A stretch of DNA of 64,000 nt from Phaeosaccion multiseriatum. Its lineage: Eukaryota > Ochrophyta, other classes. The translations under genes and the position numbers were made by a program. Position 1 is the stretch's first letter; each line of letters starts with the position of its first letter. A model generated the notes under the pieces. That model did no database searches. It saw nothing but the letters and a program-made list of their open reading frames with translations, and was not told the origin of the DNA. Positions 1-11,369 of the stretch are shown here, piece by piece. The stretch covers positions 4,216,001-4,280,000 of the forward strand of contig OZ218952.1 in the NCBI GenBank assembly GCA_965112735.1, in the 5' to 3' direction.

Positions 1-1410
1 AAGGAAGGAAGGAAGGAAGGAGGCGGGAATGGAGACGAGGGGAAGCGGAATGAGAGGCTAGCTTAGCTTTCGTGTATGTGTGATCCATCCTCTTTCTCCC
101 CCACCCGTCTACCACCAAACCCCATGTACTGCCCACCCAGGAGCAGGAGCTACCTACTACGCATAGCTGCGCCTCCTTCTGCGCTGTCTGTTCCTCTCCT
201 CTTCCTGAGCCCAGAACACTCCTGCCATCCCTGCCATCCCTTGTGCCCATACGCCTCTACTCTCTCCCTCTCTTACCTGCCCCTTGACGGTGAGGCGATC
301 GCAGTCGATGAGGCTGGGAATGCCCCCCCGGGTAGCTGCGTCGAGCTGCTGCACCAGCTTGAACTTCTTGCTGTCAAGGGCCACCACAGGCGCGCCCTTG
401 TCGCCTTCCGAGTGAGTAGGGAGGGTGCGTGGATGGGTGAGTGGTGGGCGGTTTGTTGGTCAGTTTGTTGGTTGCCGTCTTCGAGTGTGACTTGTTTGGG
501 TTGATTGATAGGCCGTTGTGTCTTGAAATGAAAGTGAAACTGCAACCGAAGCTTTCCTGCTGCTCTGTCGGGTGTATATATTTACGTATGCTTGTGCCTG
601 TGCCTGTGCTGGTGCTTTGTGCTGCTTAGATTGCTTACCTCGGCCGTCTGCCAGGACGATGTTGTAGGCGTCGTTAATGACATATGCGTCGCTGCGCAAC
701 AGGAGCAAGTCGTTGCACTTCTTTACAGGGGCGAAGCGAGTACGGGGCACGCACACCGCTCCAGCTCCTGATTGATTCATAGGGGGTGTGGAGGCAGGTA
801 AGGAGATGGAATCGTGTGCGATATGGTAAGCAGATGGAATGGTGTGCGATATATACTGAAGAAATCGTACGTAATCGTACGTACCCTTGAAGCACTCAAT
901 GGCGGCTCCCATGGCGGTCTCTAGCTGGAACACGGGGGTGCTCGCGTCGTTCTGGGGGTCCACAGTCTTGTTGTTCTGCATAGTGTGGTGAGATAGCAGA
1001 GACCAATGGGAAGGGCATTAATATGGATACACCACGTGGGGTTTGAGGTTGGCAACAACTCCTCTGAAGCATAGACCGTTGCATGCGCTCCCTCCCCTTG
1101 CGTCTCTCTCTGGAAGGGAAAAGTCATGCTAAAGCTGAAGCCACAACTCAAACTCAAACTCAAACCCAAACGATTCACGCATCCGTGTTTTCGTCGTGGG
1201 GAAGTACATGTGACCGATATACCTGTGACCGATGTACCTTACCTTGATCATGGGGAGGGGGATGAGGCCCCCCTGGGCAGTGATGGCCTCCTTGAGCTTG
1301 TCGAGGCGGATCCACAAGTTGTTGGTGTTGAAGAAGCGATGCTTAGACGTGTTTTGGAACTCGCCCTCGTCCTCGTCCGAGCACTGGACGAGAGAGGCAG
1401 ACAGAGGAGA

Positions 1411-1449
<39 letters not shown>

Positions 1450-3984
1450 AAAGTGAGAATCACACTTTCGGGTTGTTTGCTTGCCTGTTTTCCTTCTTTC
1501 CTCCCGGCCTTCCTGTCAGTCAGAAAGCCGAAAGTTCTCCCCTCCTCCTCCTCCTCCTCCTCCTCTCCTCTCCCACCACCCAACCACCCACTATGCCACG
1601 CACCTGCGCCGACTCCCTAAGGATGTACTGCCCATCCGCCGTGCGCAGGGCCAAGTGTCCTCCCTTCTTATCCGACTCCGTCCTCTCGCAACACTCCATG
1701 AGGAAGGGCTTGTCGGACTTGGCCAGGTAGGCAAGAAGGTCAAGGTCCAGCGTGGCACCGAGGTTGTCGGAGTTGCTCACGAACATGTACTGGTTGGTAT
1801 TGGTAGTAAGACAATGGGTAGGTGGATGGGTGGGTGGGTGGTTAAATTGGTTGGTTATGTGGTTGAGTAGGTAGGCTGGGTGGGTGGATTGGGCTGGTGG
1901 GTCATTGGGTGGGTTGGGAGAGTCAGGTGGGTACGGTGGGTGGGTGGGTGGTTTGGTTGGTTGGGAGTATGATTGAGTGGTTAGGCAGGTGGGTGGGTCG
2001 GTGGGGATGGGTGGTCGAGTGGAGTGTTTGAGTGGTTGGTTGTTTTACGGCCACGAGGGCATGTGTACGACACATCTATCCGTCCGTCGTTGCCTCCCTC
2101 TGCGTAGCTGGCTTCCCCATATGCCTCCACGGTATCGCTCACCTTGATGCCTGCAGCGAGCAGCTCATCGAGCTTGCCAGACCCCGCCAGAGCAGCGTAC
2201 AGGTCACCGTGACCGGGGGGGCACCACTCCTGCACAGGTCAGTCAGTCAAGTTCAGTCCAACGGGGGGCAGAGGGGTGAGGGAGGAAATGATGGGCAAGG
2301 TGACGGAGAGGGGCAAGTTGAGGAGAGAGATGGATCGGGAAGAGACGAGAGTGAGAGCGTCCATCATCACATCAAGTCTCCCTGGAGCTTCCTTCGCACG
2401 CCCCTTCTCACACATACATACACTGCCACGACTACCCCACCATTCCCCGTCCCCATCTCTCTTCTCTTTCTCTTCCTCTCCCTCCCCATCCCCCCTCCTC
2501 CTCTCCCTCTCTCTTCTCTCTCACTCCATTCATTACCTTGGATCGGTTTGTTGGGCACTCAGCGGGCTCCATGGTCTCCTGGTTCACTTTAGGTACCTGT
2601 GGTAAGGGAGGAGGAGGAGGAGGAGGAGGAGGAGGAGGAGGAGGAGGAGGAGGAGGAGGACGAGGAGGAGAGGACGGCGAATGAAATCGACACTCCTCAA
2701 GACAATACACATGTTGCCACCCCACTTGCCCACTCCGTCCAAGACTCTGTCACTTGCCCATTCCTCACCTTGTTCTGCAGCAGCTCCAGGTTGGGGTCGT
2801 TTGCGAGCTCAGGGTACTTGGTCAGGAAGGCGAGTGTGTCCGTTGAGGTGCTGGGGTGGGGGAGTGAGGAGGGAGGGGAGGTGTGAGTGTGAGGGAGAGA
2901 GGAGAGGCCACCTACCCTAGAGAGTGCACACCCTTACGATCCTTGGGACCCTTTACATCACAATCTAGTTTCCCCGCTCTGTCGCATGCCCGAATGGTAC
3001 CCCTTCGCAAGCAATCTGTTTACATAATGTTAGGTAAGTACCTGAAGGAGTTCATGAGCATGAAGCGCACGTTGGACCCGAATGCCTTTCGCATGTAAAT
3101 GACTTGCTTGGCAGTCAGGTCAAGGAAGGTATCCTAAAGAGGGAGGAGAGAGAGAGGAGAGAGGGAGAGAGAGAGGGGCGGGGGGTAGAGGAGTCTCAGA
3201 GAGGGGTGTCTGCAGAGGAGTGTGACACCAAGTAAGAGGGAAGGCCAGGAGGCGCGAGACGAGGCCGGGTGGGGGGAGTCAAAGGGACCATTGCTTGCTT
3301 CATCTTGAGACTAAATCTGAGGACAAGCATCGAGGACGAGTATCGAGGACGCCTGTGCTGGTGCGGATCGTGCGGTTGTACCACCAACTGTTCCTGCTGC
3401 TATACTACTGTTGCTGCTGCCACTGACCTTGCCCTTGACCGTGAGGAGAGACTTTGCCTTGTCAAGACCCATGCTGGTGCCCAGGCCTCCGTTGAGCTTC
3501 AACACCACCGTCTCGGAGAGCAGCGCCTCGGCACCGCTGCTCGGCAGTTGGCAAGGGAGAGAGAGCGAAAGAGAGACAGAGACAAATAGGGAGAGAGGGA
3601 CGGGTGCAAGAGGAGAGAGGGAGTACGTTATGAGAGGAGACGGGAATGAGAGAGACAGATATAGAAAGGGAGCATGACGAAGAGAGAAAGCTTAACTGTG
3701 AAGGAGGACACGCCTATGACGGAGTGCCTCAAATGCCGTGCGACTCGAACTTAAGCCATCGACGAACCAACTTACCTGTACTTTCCCTTGATGTCTCCCT
3801 CGAGGAAAGGCACATCTGTGGCGGGCTCAATGGAGCTCTCCGGGATGGTGCCAGTGCTGCCCGAGGAGAGGGCAGCGTACGAGTTCTTGAAAGCAAGAAT
3901 GGCGGCATCGGAAAGCTTTTCTGCACGCATCATCTCCTCGAACTTGGCGAACTTGGCCGCGTATTCGTCGGTCATTGTCGCCAT
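1..3984 (-). CDS. UGP: UTP--glucose-1-phosphate uridylyltransferase (UDP-glucose pyrophosphorylase), 3' end outside the window
   Basis: Makes UDP-glucose from UTP and glucose-1-phosphate, the precursor for glucans and glycosylation. The ATG at 3984 gives MATMTDEYAAKFAKFEEMM. About 11 exons are readable on the minus strand: 3984-3776, 3536-3428, ~3134-3043, ~2853-2769, ~2607-2537, ~2232-2143, ~1796-1601, ~1384-1243, ~978-882, ~772-640 and ~408-277. Exon 2 holds the nucleotide-binding loop LNGGLGTSMGLDKAKSLL. Later exons carry QEWCPPGHGD, FVSNSDNLGATLD, NNLWIRLDKLK, VPRTRFAPVKKCNDLLLLRSD and the start of the C-terminal part (DCDRLTVKGQ), all typical of eukaryotic UGPase. The remaining beta-helix exon(s) must lie before position 1. 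Splice phases checked at the first exons agree. No plastid presequence is visible, so a cytosolic enzyme is likely. Introns contain (GTGG)n and (GGA)n repeats. Confidence 0.93.
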
Positions 3985-5235
3985 GGTTGTGCGTGTGAAG
4001 GGTGTGGGATTACCACGTTGCTGCTTAGAGAAAGGAATATATAATATGTTCAGGAAAGCGAGAGGGAGGAGGAGCGATGGGGAGGACAAAGAAATAAGCG
4101 TGTGGGAGTCAAAATGCTTTCCTGTTGCAGAGCAGAAGCAGCCGCGCCCTCCACACGCGGTCAACGGCGTTAGATTGTCGACCCGTACTCATCATTCTTC
4201 CCTCCGTGTTCCCTCCCGACATTGAGCGGGCCGCATGCCCTCCTCGTATACTTTCGTTGCTTCCTTCTTCCCCCATTGACTTCAAACGTAGATGAGTGAC
4301 CTCTCACGTAGAAGGGGCTGCTTTGCTCCACTCCCTTCCATTGTATCGCCCCAATCCACGATCACGAAGAGCCACGCACGCGACAGATACCCACCCTCCT
4401 AGCGCACGCCCTCCTTCCCTCACAAGCGCAGACTTGCAAGCATATCCAGCTGCTACACCACCATCCGCATCTCCAATACCATTCTTACCTTGCGCGGATG
4501 TACGTGAGGGCTGTACTTCGCTCAAGAGACCGAGTTAAGAAGTGAGGGGTGGCGCTCGGTGTTACTCCGGAGCCCCCGGGGTCAATTTGCAATTTGAGAT
4601 AGTCGCCCCTCGAACGTTGGATTCTTCAGAGATTCTCGGTTCATCTTGCCCTCACTGATCCCTCACTCGGGGCCTCATCCCTCAGTCGGCCTTTTCCTTT
4701 ATCGTGGATTATTATCTTCTTATTGTAAGTATGGCCGGCGCCAGGTCTGAATATATTAATCCCCCCCTGATACTGATTCTGTGGCCTCTCTATTCCTCTC
4801 CTCCCTCCCCTCTACCCATGTAGCAGACGCTGCAAAACCGGGCCCGCACGGGTAGGAAGTGCGGGTAGGACGCATACTCTAAGGTAAAAGGTTATGAATA
4901 TGTTTGGATTGTTACCAGGGTGCTACCGTCTATCCTTTGCCCCCTCTCCGTCTCCTCCCACTATCCTCCAATGCACACGTCTCATAATAAAAGTCTGGGC
5001 GGGGAAACCCTCACCCCCCCGGTCGCCGGTCCCCCTAAACCCCTAAATCCCCCTGCGCCTTCCTTCGAGCTTCCTCCTCTCTCCGGGCCATGGATCCCAT
5101 CCCTTCCCTTCCCTTCACATCGCCGAACGCGTGTTTTGGGGTTGCTTACTTCCCACCCAACCCGTGACGCACACCGACCTTACTTCTCCCCTTACCTAAC
5201 CCATGTCAATAAAACCAAAACTAAAGTTCAAGTCA
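3985..5235. other. Intergenic: UGP promoter side and 3' flank of the hydrolase gene
   Basis: About 1.25 kb between two minus-strand genes. Only short ORFs without recognisable similarity are present. It should hold the UGP promoter and the downstream hydrolase 3' UTR. No specific element was identified. Confidence 0.5.
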
Positions 5236-8200
5236 CTAAGGGATGGTGTCACGAATCACCGAGATGCGCTGATACTGCCTGCACACATACTCAATGTTCT
5301 CCACGGCGATGTCCCTGACGCGAGTTGAGTCGTCCAAGTGGTGATGCCCACCGCTAATGAGGGTCACCGCCAGGTCCGGGCAGGCCACCCGCTTGGCAAT
5401 GTCAATCGCCACAGTGTACGGCACCTCCTCATCATTCAAGCCATGCACCAGACGCATAGGACGAGGCACGCTCAGCTCCTTATCGGGCCCATCGAGGAGC
5501 AGGTTGTTGCGACCGTCTTCGATGAGCGCGCGGGTGATGATTTGGTACTTGTTGCCCCACAGCACCTCGGAGTGTCCATTGTCCATGATCTCCTTCTTCT
5601 TGTCCGCAGGGAGGTACTTCCACAGCAGCTTCTCGGTAAAGTCTGTGGGGGTGAGGGTGTGGGTAGGTGGGTGGTGGGCGGGTGGGAGAGGAGAGGAGGA
5701 GGGGGGAAGGGAGGAGGAGGAGGAGGAGGAGGAGGAGGAGGAGGAGATGGATGAGGACCATGGTGAGTGAGTGAGTGGTAAGAACAGACAGCTCCTACAA
5801 TGCGCCCCCGTCTCCAACACACCCACATCCATCCACCCACTCAAACCTCCCTATCAGTTTTGCAGTTCGATTCTCCCTACCCTCCCTCAACCACACGTCG
5901 TCGCCAACCAACATCTACCTCTGCCGTACTCCTGCCTACTTACCTACCCACCTACTCCTCCTCCTCCCCTTCCTCCTACCCACCTGACCCCCTGGGGTTC
6001 CTACTTCTCCTCCTCCTCCTCCTCCTCCTCCTCCTGACCCCCTGGGGTGGGTCAATAATCAAATCCTCCCCACCTCCACCTCCTCCTCCTCCTCGTCCTC
6101 CCCCAACCCCCTCCTCCTACCCGCATCTGTACCCACCTGGGTCGGCAGACAACCCGCAGAATCCCGCCACTAGGTCAGGCCTCTCGAGCATCACGAGGAG
6201 GCCCACCCACCCGCCCACGCCTCCGCCCACGAGCACCGCCCGGGCAGAGGGGCACACGTTCTCCAGCATCTTGATTGTGTCCTCCTTCCAGCGGGTGATG
6301 GTTCCTGTAGGGGGGGGGGGGGGGGGGGTAAGCAGAGCAATTGGGGGCATAAGGGAGTAGTACCATTATGGCCAAGTCAGTGGAAGTCAAGTGCTGCACA
6401 CGCCCAATCCCACCCCCCCTTGGCTCGGCATCTCACCCCATTCCACCCCACCCGCTCCCTTCCCCTCCCCTCCCCTCCCCACCCTACCCCATCTCATCGA
6501 ATCCTCTCCCATCCCCTCCCCCTTCCCACCCCATTTCACACCGCCCCCTTCCCGTCGCTCTCACCTAGCTTGATGTCTCCGCTGCTCCTTCCGCATCCGT
6601 ACCAGTCCGCCGTCAGGAAGGTCCGATCGTGGGCCTATGGGCCGGGGGAGAATGCGTTCCAAGCAAAGAGGCATGGGAAGCGGGGGAGGGAGGGAGGGAG
6701 GGAGGGAAAGAAAGGGGGTGCGTGTGTGTATGTGTGTGTATATGTGTTTCTTCCTGCATGTACACATGGGTATGCAGGTATGACAATTGAGACTATTGGA
6801 CGTCTGGGGGGAGGTGATTGCAAATCGATACGAACGGATACGCATGAGCCAAGTACCCGCGTTGGCTCCTCCTCCTCCTCCTCCTCCTCCTCCTCCTCCT
6901 CCTCCTCCTCCTCTTCCTCCTCCTCCTCCTCCTCCCCTCTCTGTACTGTACATGCTCCGCGTCGGCTCCTCCTCCTCCTCCTGCCCCTCCTCCTCCTGCC
7001 CCTCCCCCTCCTCCTACTGCTCCTCCTCCTCCTCCTGCCCCTCCTCCTCCTCCTCCTCCTCCTCCTCCTCCTCCTACTGCTCCTCCTCCTCCTCCTCCTC
7101 CTCCTCCTCCTCCTCCTCCCCTCTTTGTACTGCACATGCTCCGCGTCCGCTCCTCCTCCTGCCCCTCCTCCTCCTCCTACTGCTCCTCCTCCTCCTCCTC
7201 CTCCTCCTCCTCCTCTTCCTCCTCCCCTCTCTGTACTGTACACGCTCACTTACCCGGCAGCTCTCCTTGATTCTTTCTCCCTTGGTGTCGTCTGGGCGAG
7301 TGTCGAAGGCCGGAAGATACATTACTGTCGGGCTCTGTTGTTGCGTAGTTGAGCAAAAGAGAGGAAAGGGAGGGACCCAAACAAAAAGACAACAACAATG
7401 AGAGAACGAGAGGGAGAGGGAAAGACATAAGAAACGCCAAAGAGGGAGAGATAGACGCTGTGGGAAGGAGGAGAGCCAACGAAGGAGAAAAATGCAGAGA
7501 AAGGACAGGCTTGAGCAAGAGTCAGGAAGGCGGGAGAGAATGCAGAGTGTGTAGAGCTGAAGGAGTGTGTTGGGGAGTCGGGGAGGGAGGAGGGGCGCCC
7601 ACCTTCAAGCCCTACTTGTACAGGGGCGGGGCAGTGGCAATGGGAGTAATGAGCCGTTATCATGTCATACATCAGCACCAGTTTGCTTCCCTCCCTTCAC
7701 CTTTCCGGCTTTCCTTCATTCTTCATTCCATTCTCTTCCCCCCTCCCTCCCTCCTTCATTGATAAACTCGACTCGACTCAATTTTTCTCTCCCCTACAAA
7801 ACAAAACATCATTGTTTCCAGGCCATCTAACTAGACTTTTCATTATTTCCACCCTCCCTCCTTCATTGATTGACTCCTCGACTCCCTCCCCCTACAACAC
7901 CAATACGTACATTGATTCCCGGGGCCATGGTGTAGTAAATCTCCTCTCCGTCGTCGTTTGTCCACACCTTGGAGAACTCGTCGATCTCATGGCCGTCTTC
8001 TGGAGGCTTGCGCCACGGGTCAATGAAGCTTGCAAATCATTGAATGAGAGGACGAGGAGGGGGGGGATGGGGTGGAGATGCGATGGAGAGGGGCCAGAGA
8101 AGGTGAAGGGGGGTGCCGGTGGGGTTGGGTGGGGCAAGTGAGGAGGGTGAGTAGGGGGGCATGGGCTTAGTTTCATGAGTCAAGAGAGAGAATGGTAAGT

Positions 8201-9142
8201 GTTTGGTGTCTGCTTCTTTTTCCCCAGGTAGAAAATGGCTCTTCTGCGCCTTGTTGTCCTTCCTCGCAATCACAGCCCCTTCTCCTCGCCCTGTGGGGAC
8301 ACTTACTCCAAGGATGAGTGGGGGATGATCTGTGCAGCGAGCAGCAGTGGGAAGGAGAAGGGGGGAGAGAGAATGGACGGGAAGAGGGAGGGGGGGTGCG
8401 GATCAGGGATGTGCACACGGGTCTGAGTTGGGGGAGACAGTGAGTGAGGGCCTACTCCTCAGACACACAGAGAGAAGAGACAGAGCGCAGCGCAGAGAGA
8501 GAGAGAGAGAGAGAGAGAGCAGAGAAGGAGGGGAGGAAGTAGGCGCGGCGCGACACTCTTGATTCACTCACTGACCTTCCTTCGTAGTGCCGGGCCAGAG
8601 TCTGGCGAAAGCGCAAGTGTCGAAAGTGACGCATTTCGGCCGCGTGCCAAGAGGAGCAAAGGACAGAGCAAAAGACACATGGAGGGAAGACATAGGCAAG
8701 GTTTGCAGGTCGGTAAGGAGAAAGGGGGACGGGTAGCAGAGTAGCCGAGACGGAGTTTCGGCAGCGAGAGGCCAAATGACGGGACCATACCGGAGGGAGT
8801 GTACGAGAGGAGGGGGCATAACGTACTGGAGTGGGAAGGAATGAAGGTCAAATGGGCAGCTACGAGGAGGAAGAAGAAAACGAGAGGGGCAGAGAGCAAG
8901 CAGGATAGAGCACCAAACATGACATGGGTGGAGAATCACGCACCTTCGCCCTCCACGTAGCTAGGCAACTCAACCATGACCTTCTTTTGCATCCTGGGGC
9001 CGGGGCGAGCGTCGCTTAGAGCGGTGCTGCTGCTGCCTCCTCCTCTTCCCGCCGCTACGGTCCCTGTGAAGGCATCCGTTCCCTGCAGGCCCAAGCATGC
9101 CGCTGCTGCTAAGGTTGTTGCGGCGAGAATACCCCTCCCCAT
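5236..9142 (-). CDS. Plastid-type alpha/beta hydrolase, ABHD10-like, with Gly in place of the nucleophile Ser
   Basis: Exons in coding order: 9142-~8945, 8601-8576 (26 nt), 8329-8307 (23 nt), 8028-7911, 7611-7603 (9 nt, tentative), 7334-7254, ~6645-6567, ~6314-6135 and ~5641-5236; phases match at all junctions. The protein is about 370 aa. It starts MGRGILAATTLAAAACLGLQ followed by GTDAFTG, a signal peptide plus an A/F cleavage context as in ochrophyte plastid presequences. The hydrolase fold follows: YLPAFDTRPDDTKGERIKE (like the LPGFrSDMtGtKA strand), ADWYGCGRSSGD, then VLVGGGVGGWVGLL at the nucleophile elbow, VHGLNDEEVPY (acid Asp) and SGGHHHLDD (His). The family has GSSxGG at the elbow, and here the Ser is Gly (codon GGC, 6219-6221). 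It may therefore be non-catalytic, or the base may be an error. A 40-residue acidic N-terminal insert (PPEDGHEIDEFSKVWTNDD) is unexplained. Confidence 0.8.
6860..7240. repeat. (CTC)n microsatellite with a higher-order repeat inside a hydrolase intron
   Basis: CTC/TCC runs are interrupted by three copies of a longer block reading CCTCCCCTCT(C/T)TGTACTG followed by (T/C)ACA(T/C)GCTC, near 6937, 7116 and 7226. The last copy abuts the 5' splice site of the minus-strand exon ending at 7254. The array is therefore a tandem duplication anchored at the start of the intron. Confidence 0.85.
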
Positions 9143-9360
9143 GTTTGGGTGCCTCCTTTTCCTGCTGCGTCTCTATCCAGTGTTGCTGTTCAGCTTTGTT
9201 GCTTGAAGGAAGGAGAAAAGTGCAAGTGAGGACGGGCGGGGCGGGGAATCCGTGGTCGACGTGTTTGGGTAGGATAAATTTCCCTCCCCTTATTCTCCAC
9301 TTTCCGTCTCTGGTCTTTTCGCTCCTCCTTCTCTTCTCCCTCGAGAGGGAGTGGGGCTCT
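9143..9360. promoter_or_regulatory. Putative bidirectional promoter (hydrolase / glycosyltransferase)
   Basis: Only 218 bp separate the divergent start codons at 9142 (-) and 9361 (+), so both promoters and 5' UTRs must overlap here or extend into genes. No TATA box is obvious. Confidence 0.5.
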
Positions 9361-11332
9361 ATGCCCTTATTGGAGAAGGCCCGCTCGTTCTGGAGGGCCT
9401 TTTTCTTCCTCCTCTTTGGCGATTATCGGGGTTTGACCACCAAGCGGCTGACCCTCGCCCTTGTCGGGGTGCTGGTGCTCTACGTGGGGCGGAGGTCGTA
9501 CAGGACGCATGGTCGAGGGAGAGGAGGTGGGTAACACTTGAGGCGGGCGACGTCTTTCCTGGCCCAGGAGCTAGTAGTGATAATGTTGTTCCCTTCCCTT
9601 TTCTTTTGCTGTTCTTTTGTTCTGTGCAGTGGCGCTTGACGCGAGCCGCCACAACCACGCACTCCACCCCCTCCTCTTCCAGCACGAGGAGGACGACGAC
9701 CAGGTGGACGCGAGATTCGTGAGGGAGATCCAGGCCCTCGAGCCGTCCAAGGAGCTCCGCGTCATCTCCTATTCGCTGTACGGAGACGACCCAAAGTACA
9801 CCAGGTAGAGGGTGGCTGGCTGGCTGGCTGGCTGTACGCGGAAGTGCCACCAACTTTTCACTGTTGTATGCGGAGACGGGATCGGGTCGGTCATCTAATG
9901 TAAACTAGTCGCCCTCTGTCCGAACTGGTACTTTGTGCCCCTGCTGCCCGCCCCTTCTGCCCGTTCTGCTGTTGCTACCAGTGGTCTTTGTGTTACGTGT
10001 CCTGCTTTCAATCAAACCCCCGTGCCTTCGTTTAACGCTCTCAACCCCACCCCCGATATATTGTGTATACTCCCACCCGACTCGTTAGAGGCGCAGTGCG
10101 CAACGCTGAACTGGCGCTCGACTACTTTCCCGGGTGGGTTACTCGATTCTACGTAGACAAGTCGGTGCCGGAATCTGTCGTGGAGGAGCTTAAGGCAAGG
10201 GGGGCGCAGGTCTTTCTCAAGAAGAGCAAGGCGGAGGGGGAGGCGGTAGGTGAGAAGAAGGGGGCGCGGGGGGTGTGGGCAGGATTTGGGCTGGATAACC
10301 TATCGTCTCGCAGGGAGGGGGGAGGGAGGCAGACAGATAGGCAGGCAGGTAGAGGAGGCGTTTGGACTGACTGACTGACTGACGGACTGATTGACTGACT
10401 GACTGACTGGCCGACGGACTGGCATGACATATAGACATAGACTGGCACACAAAAAGCACGGGCACCTCGAAGCACAGACAGACACAACAGCGAGGCATGC
10501 ACAGACATGCACAGGCAGACACACCGGCAGACAGACAGCGGCGTATGCACCTCGCCCCCCTTCTGCTGGTTCTTTGCGGGCTCTTTCCTCGTCTCTCTAG
10601 TGTATGGCATGATCCTTCTGACCTCCTCGACCCCCTCTCCTCCCCTCAGGCATGTTCTGGCGCTTTCTAGCCGCAGACGACCCCAAGGTGGACCGCTTCA
10701 TTGTGCGCGATGTGGACAGTCGCCTCAATGCCAGGTGTGTACGGGTCTAGAGGCACGCAGTAGTGTAGAAGTGGTGGCAGAAGTGGTCGTAGCAGCAGTA
10801 GCATGGCGGCAGTAGCTGTAGCAGTAATGGTAGTAGTATTAAGTAGGAGAAGGAGGAGGAGGAGGAGGAGGAGGAGGAGGAGTAGTAGGAGTAGTAGTAG
10901 GAGTAGTAGTAGGTAGCAGCAGTAGTAGTAGTAGTAGTAGTAGTAGAAGAAGCAGGGGAGGAGCAGCAGTAGTAGTAGCACTAGCAGCAGTTGCAGTAGC
11001 AATTTCAGTGGTCAGCGCCCCATCCGTAGGCCTCTCGCACGATAGAGGACCTAAGCAAAGTGTGCTGTGTGGAGGAAGAGCCTCAGACTCAACCCACCAA
11101 AACAGGGGTACGAAACTGAAACACACCACAGAAGCATCCAAACTATCCGTCACCTCTGAGCCACAACCTCCTTACCCACCTATCACAACCCACCAACCAC
11201 CCCCGACCCCAACCTCCACCTCACCCCACCGCACCCCACCCCACTCCACTGCCCTTCCCTGCCCTTCCCTTCCCTTCCCCTCCCCTCCCCCAACCCCACC
11301 GCCGCCACCCCCACCCTCTCCGCCTGATCTAT

Positions 11333-11369
<37 letters not shown>

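Noticed and set aside
6420-7401. Ser/Pro/Leu-rich ORFs on both strands at 6.4-7.4 kb
   Set aside because: They run through the hydrolase introns and CTC arrays and show no domain; the spliced minus-strand hydrolase explains the region.
10370-10412. CTGA repeats as a possible CRISPR-like array
   Set aside because: Tetranucleotide microsatellite without spacers, in a eukaryotic intron.
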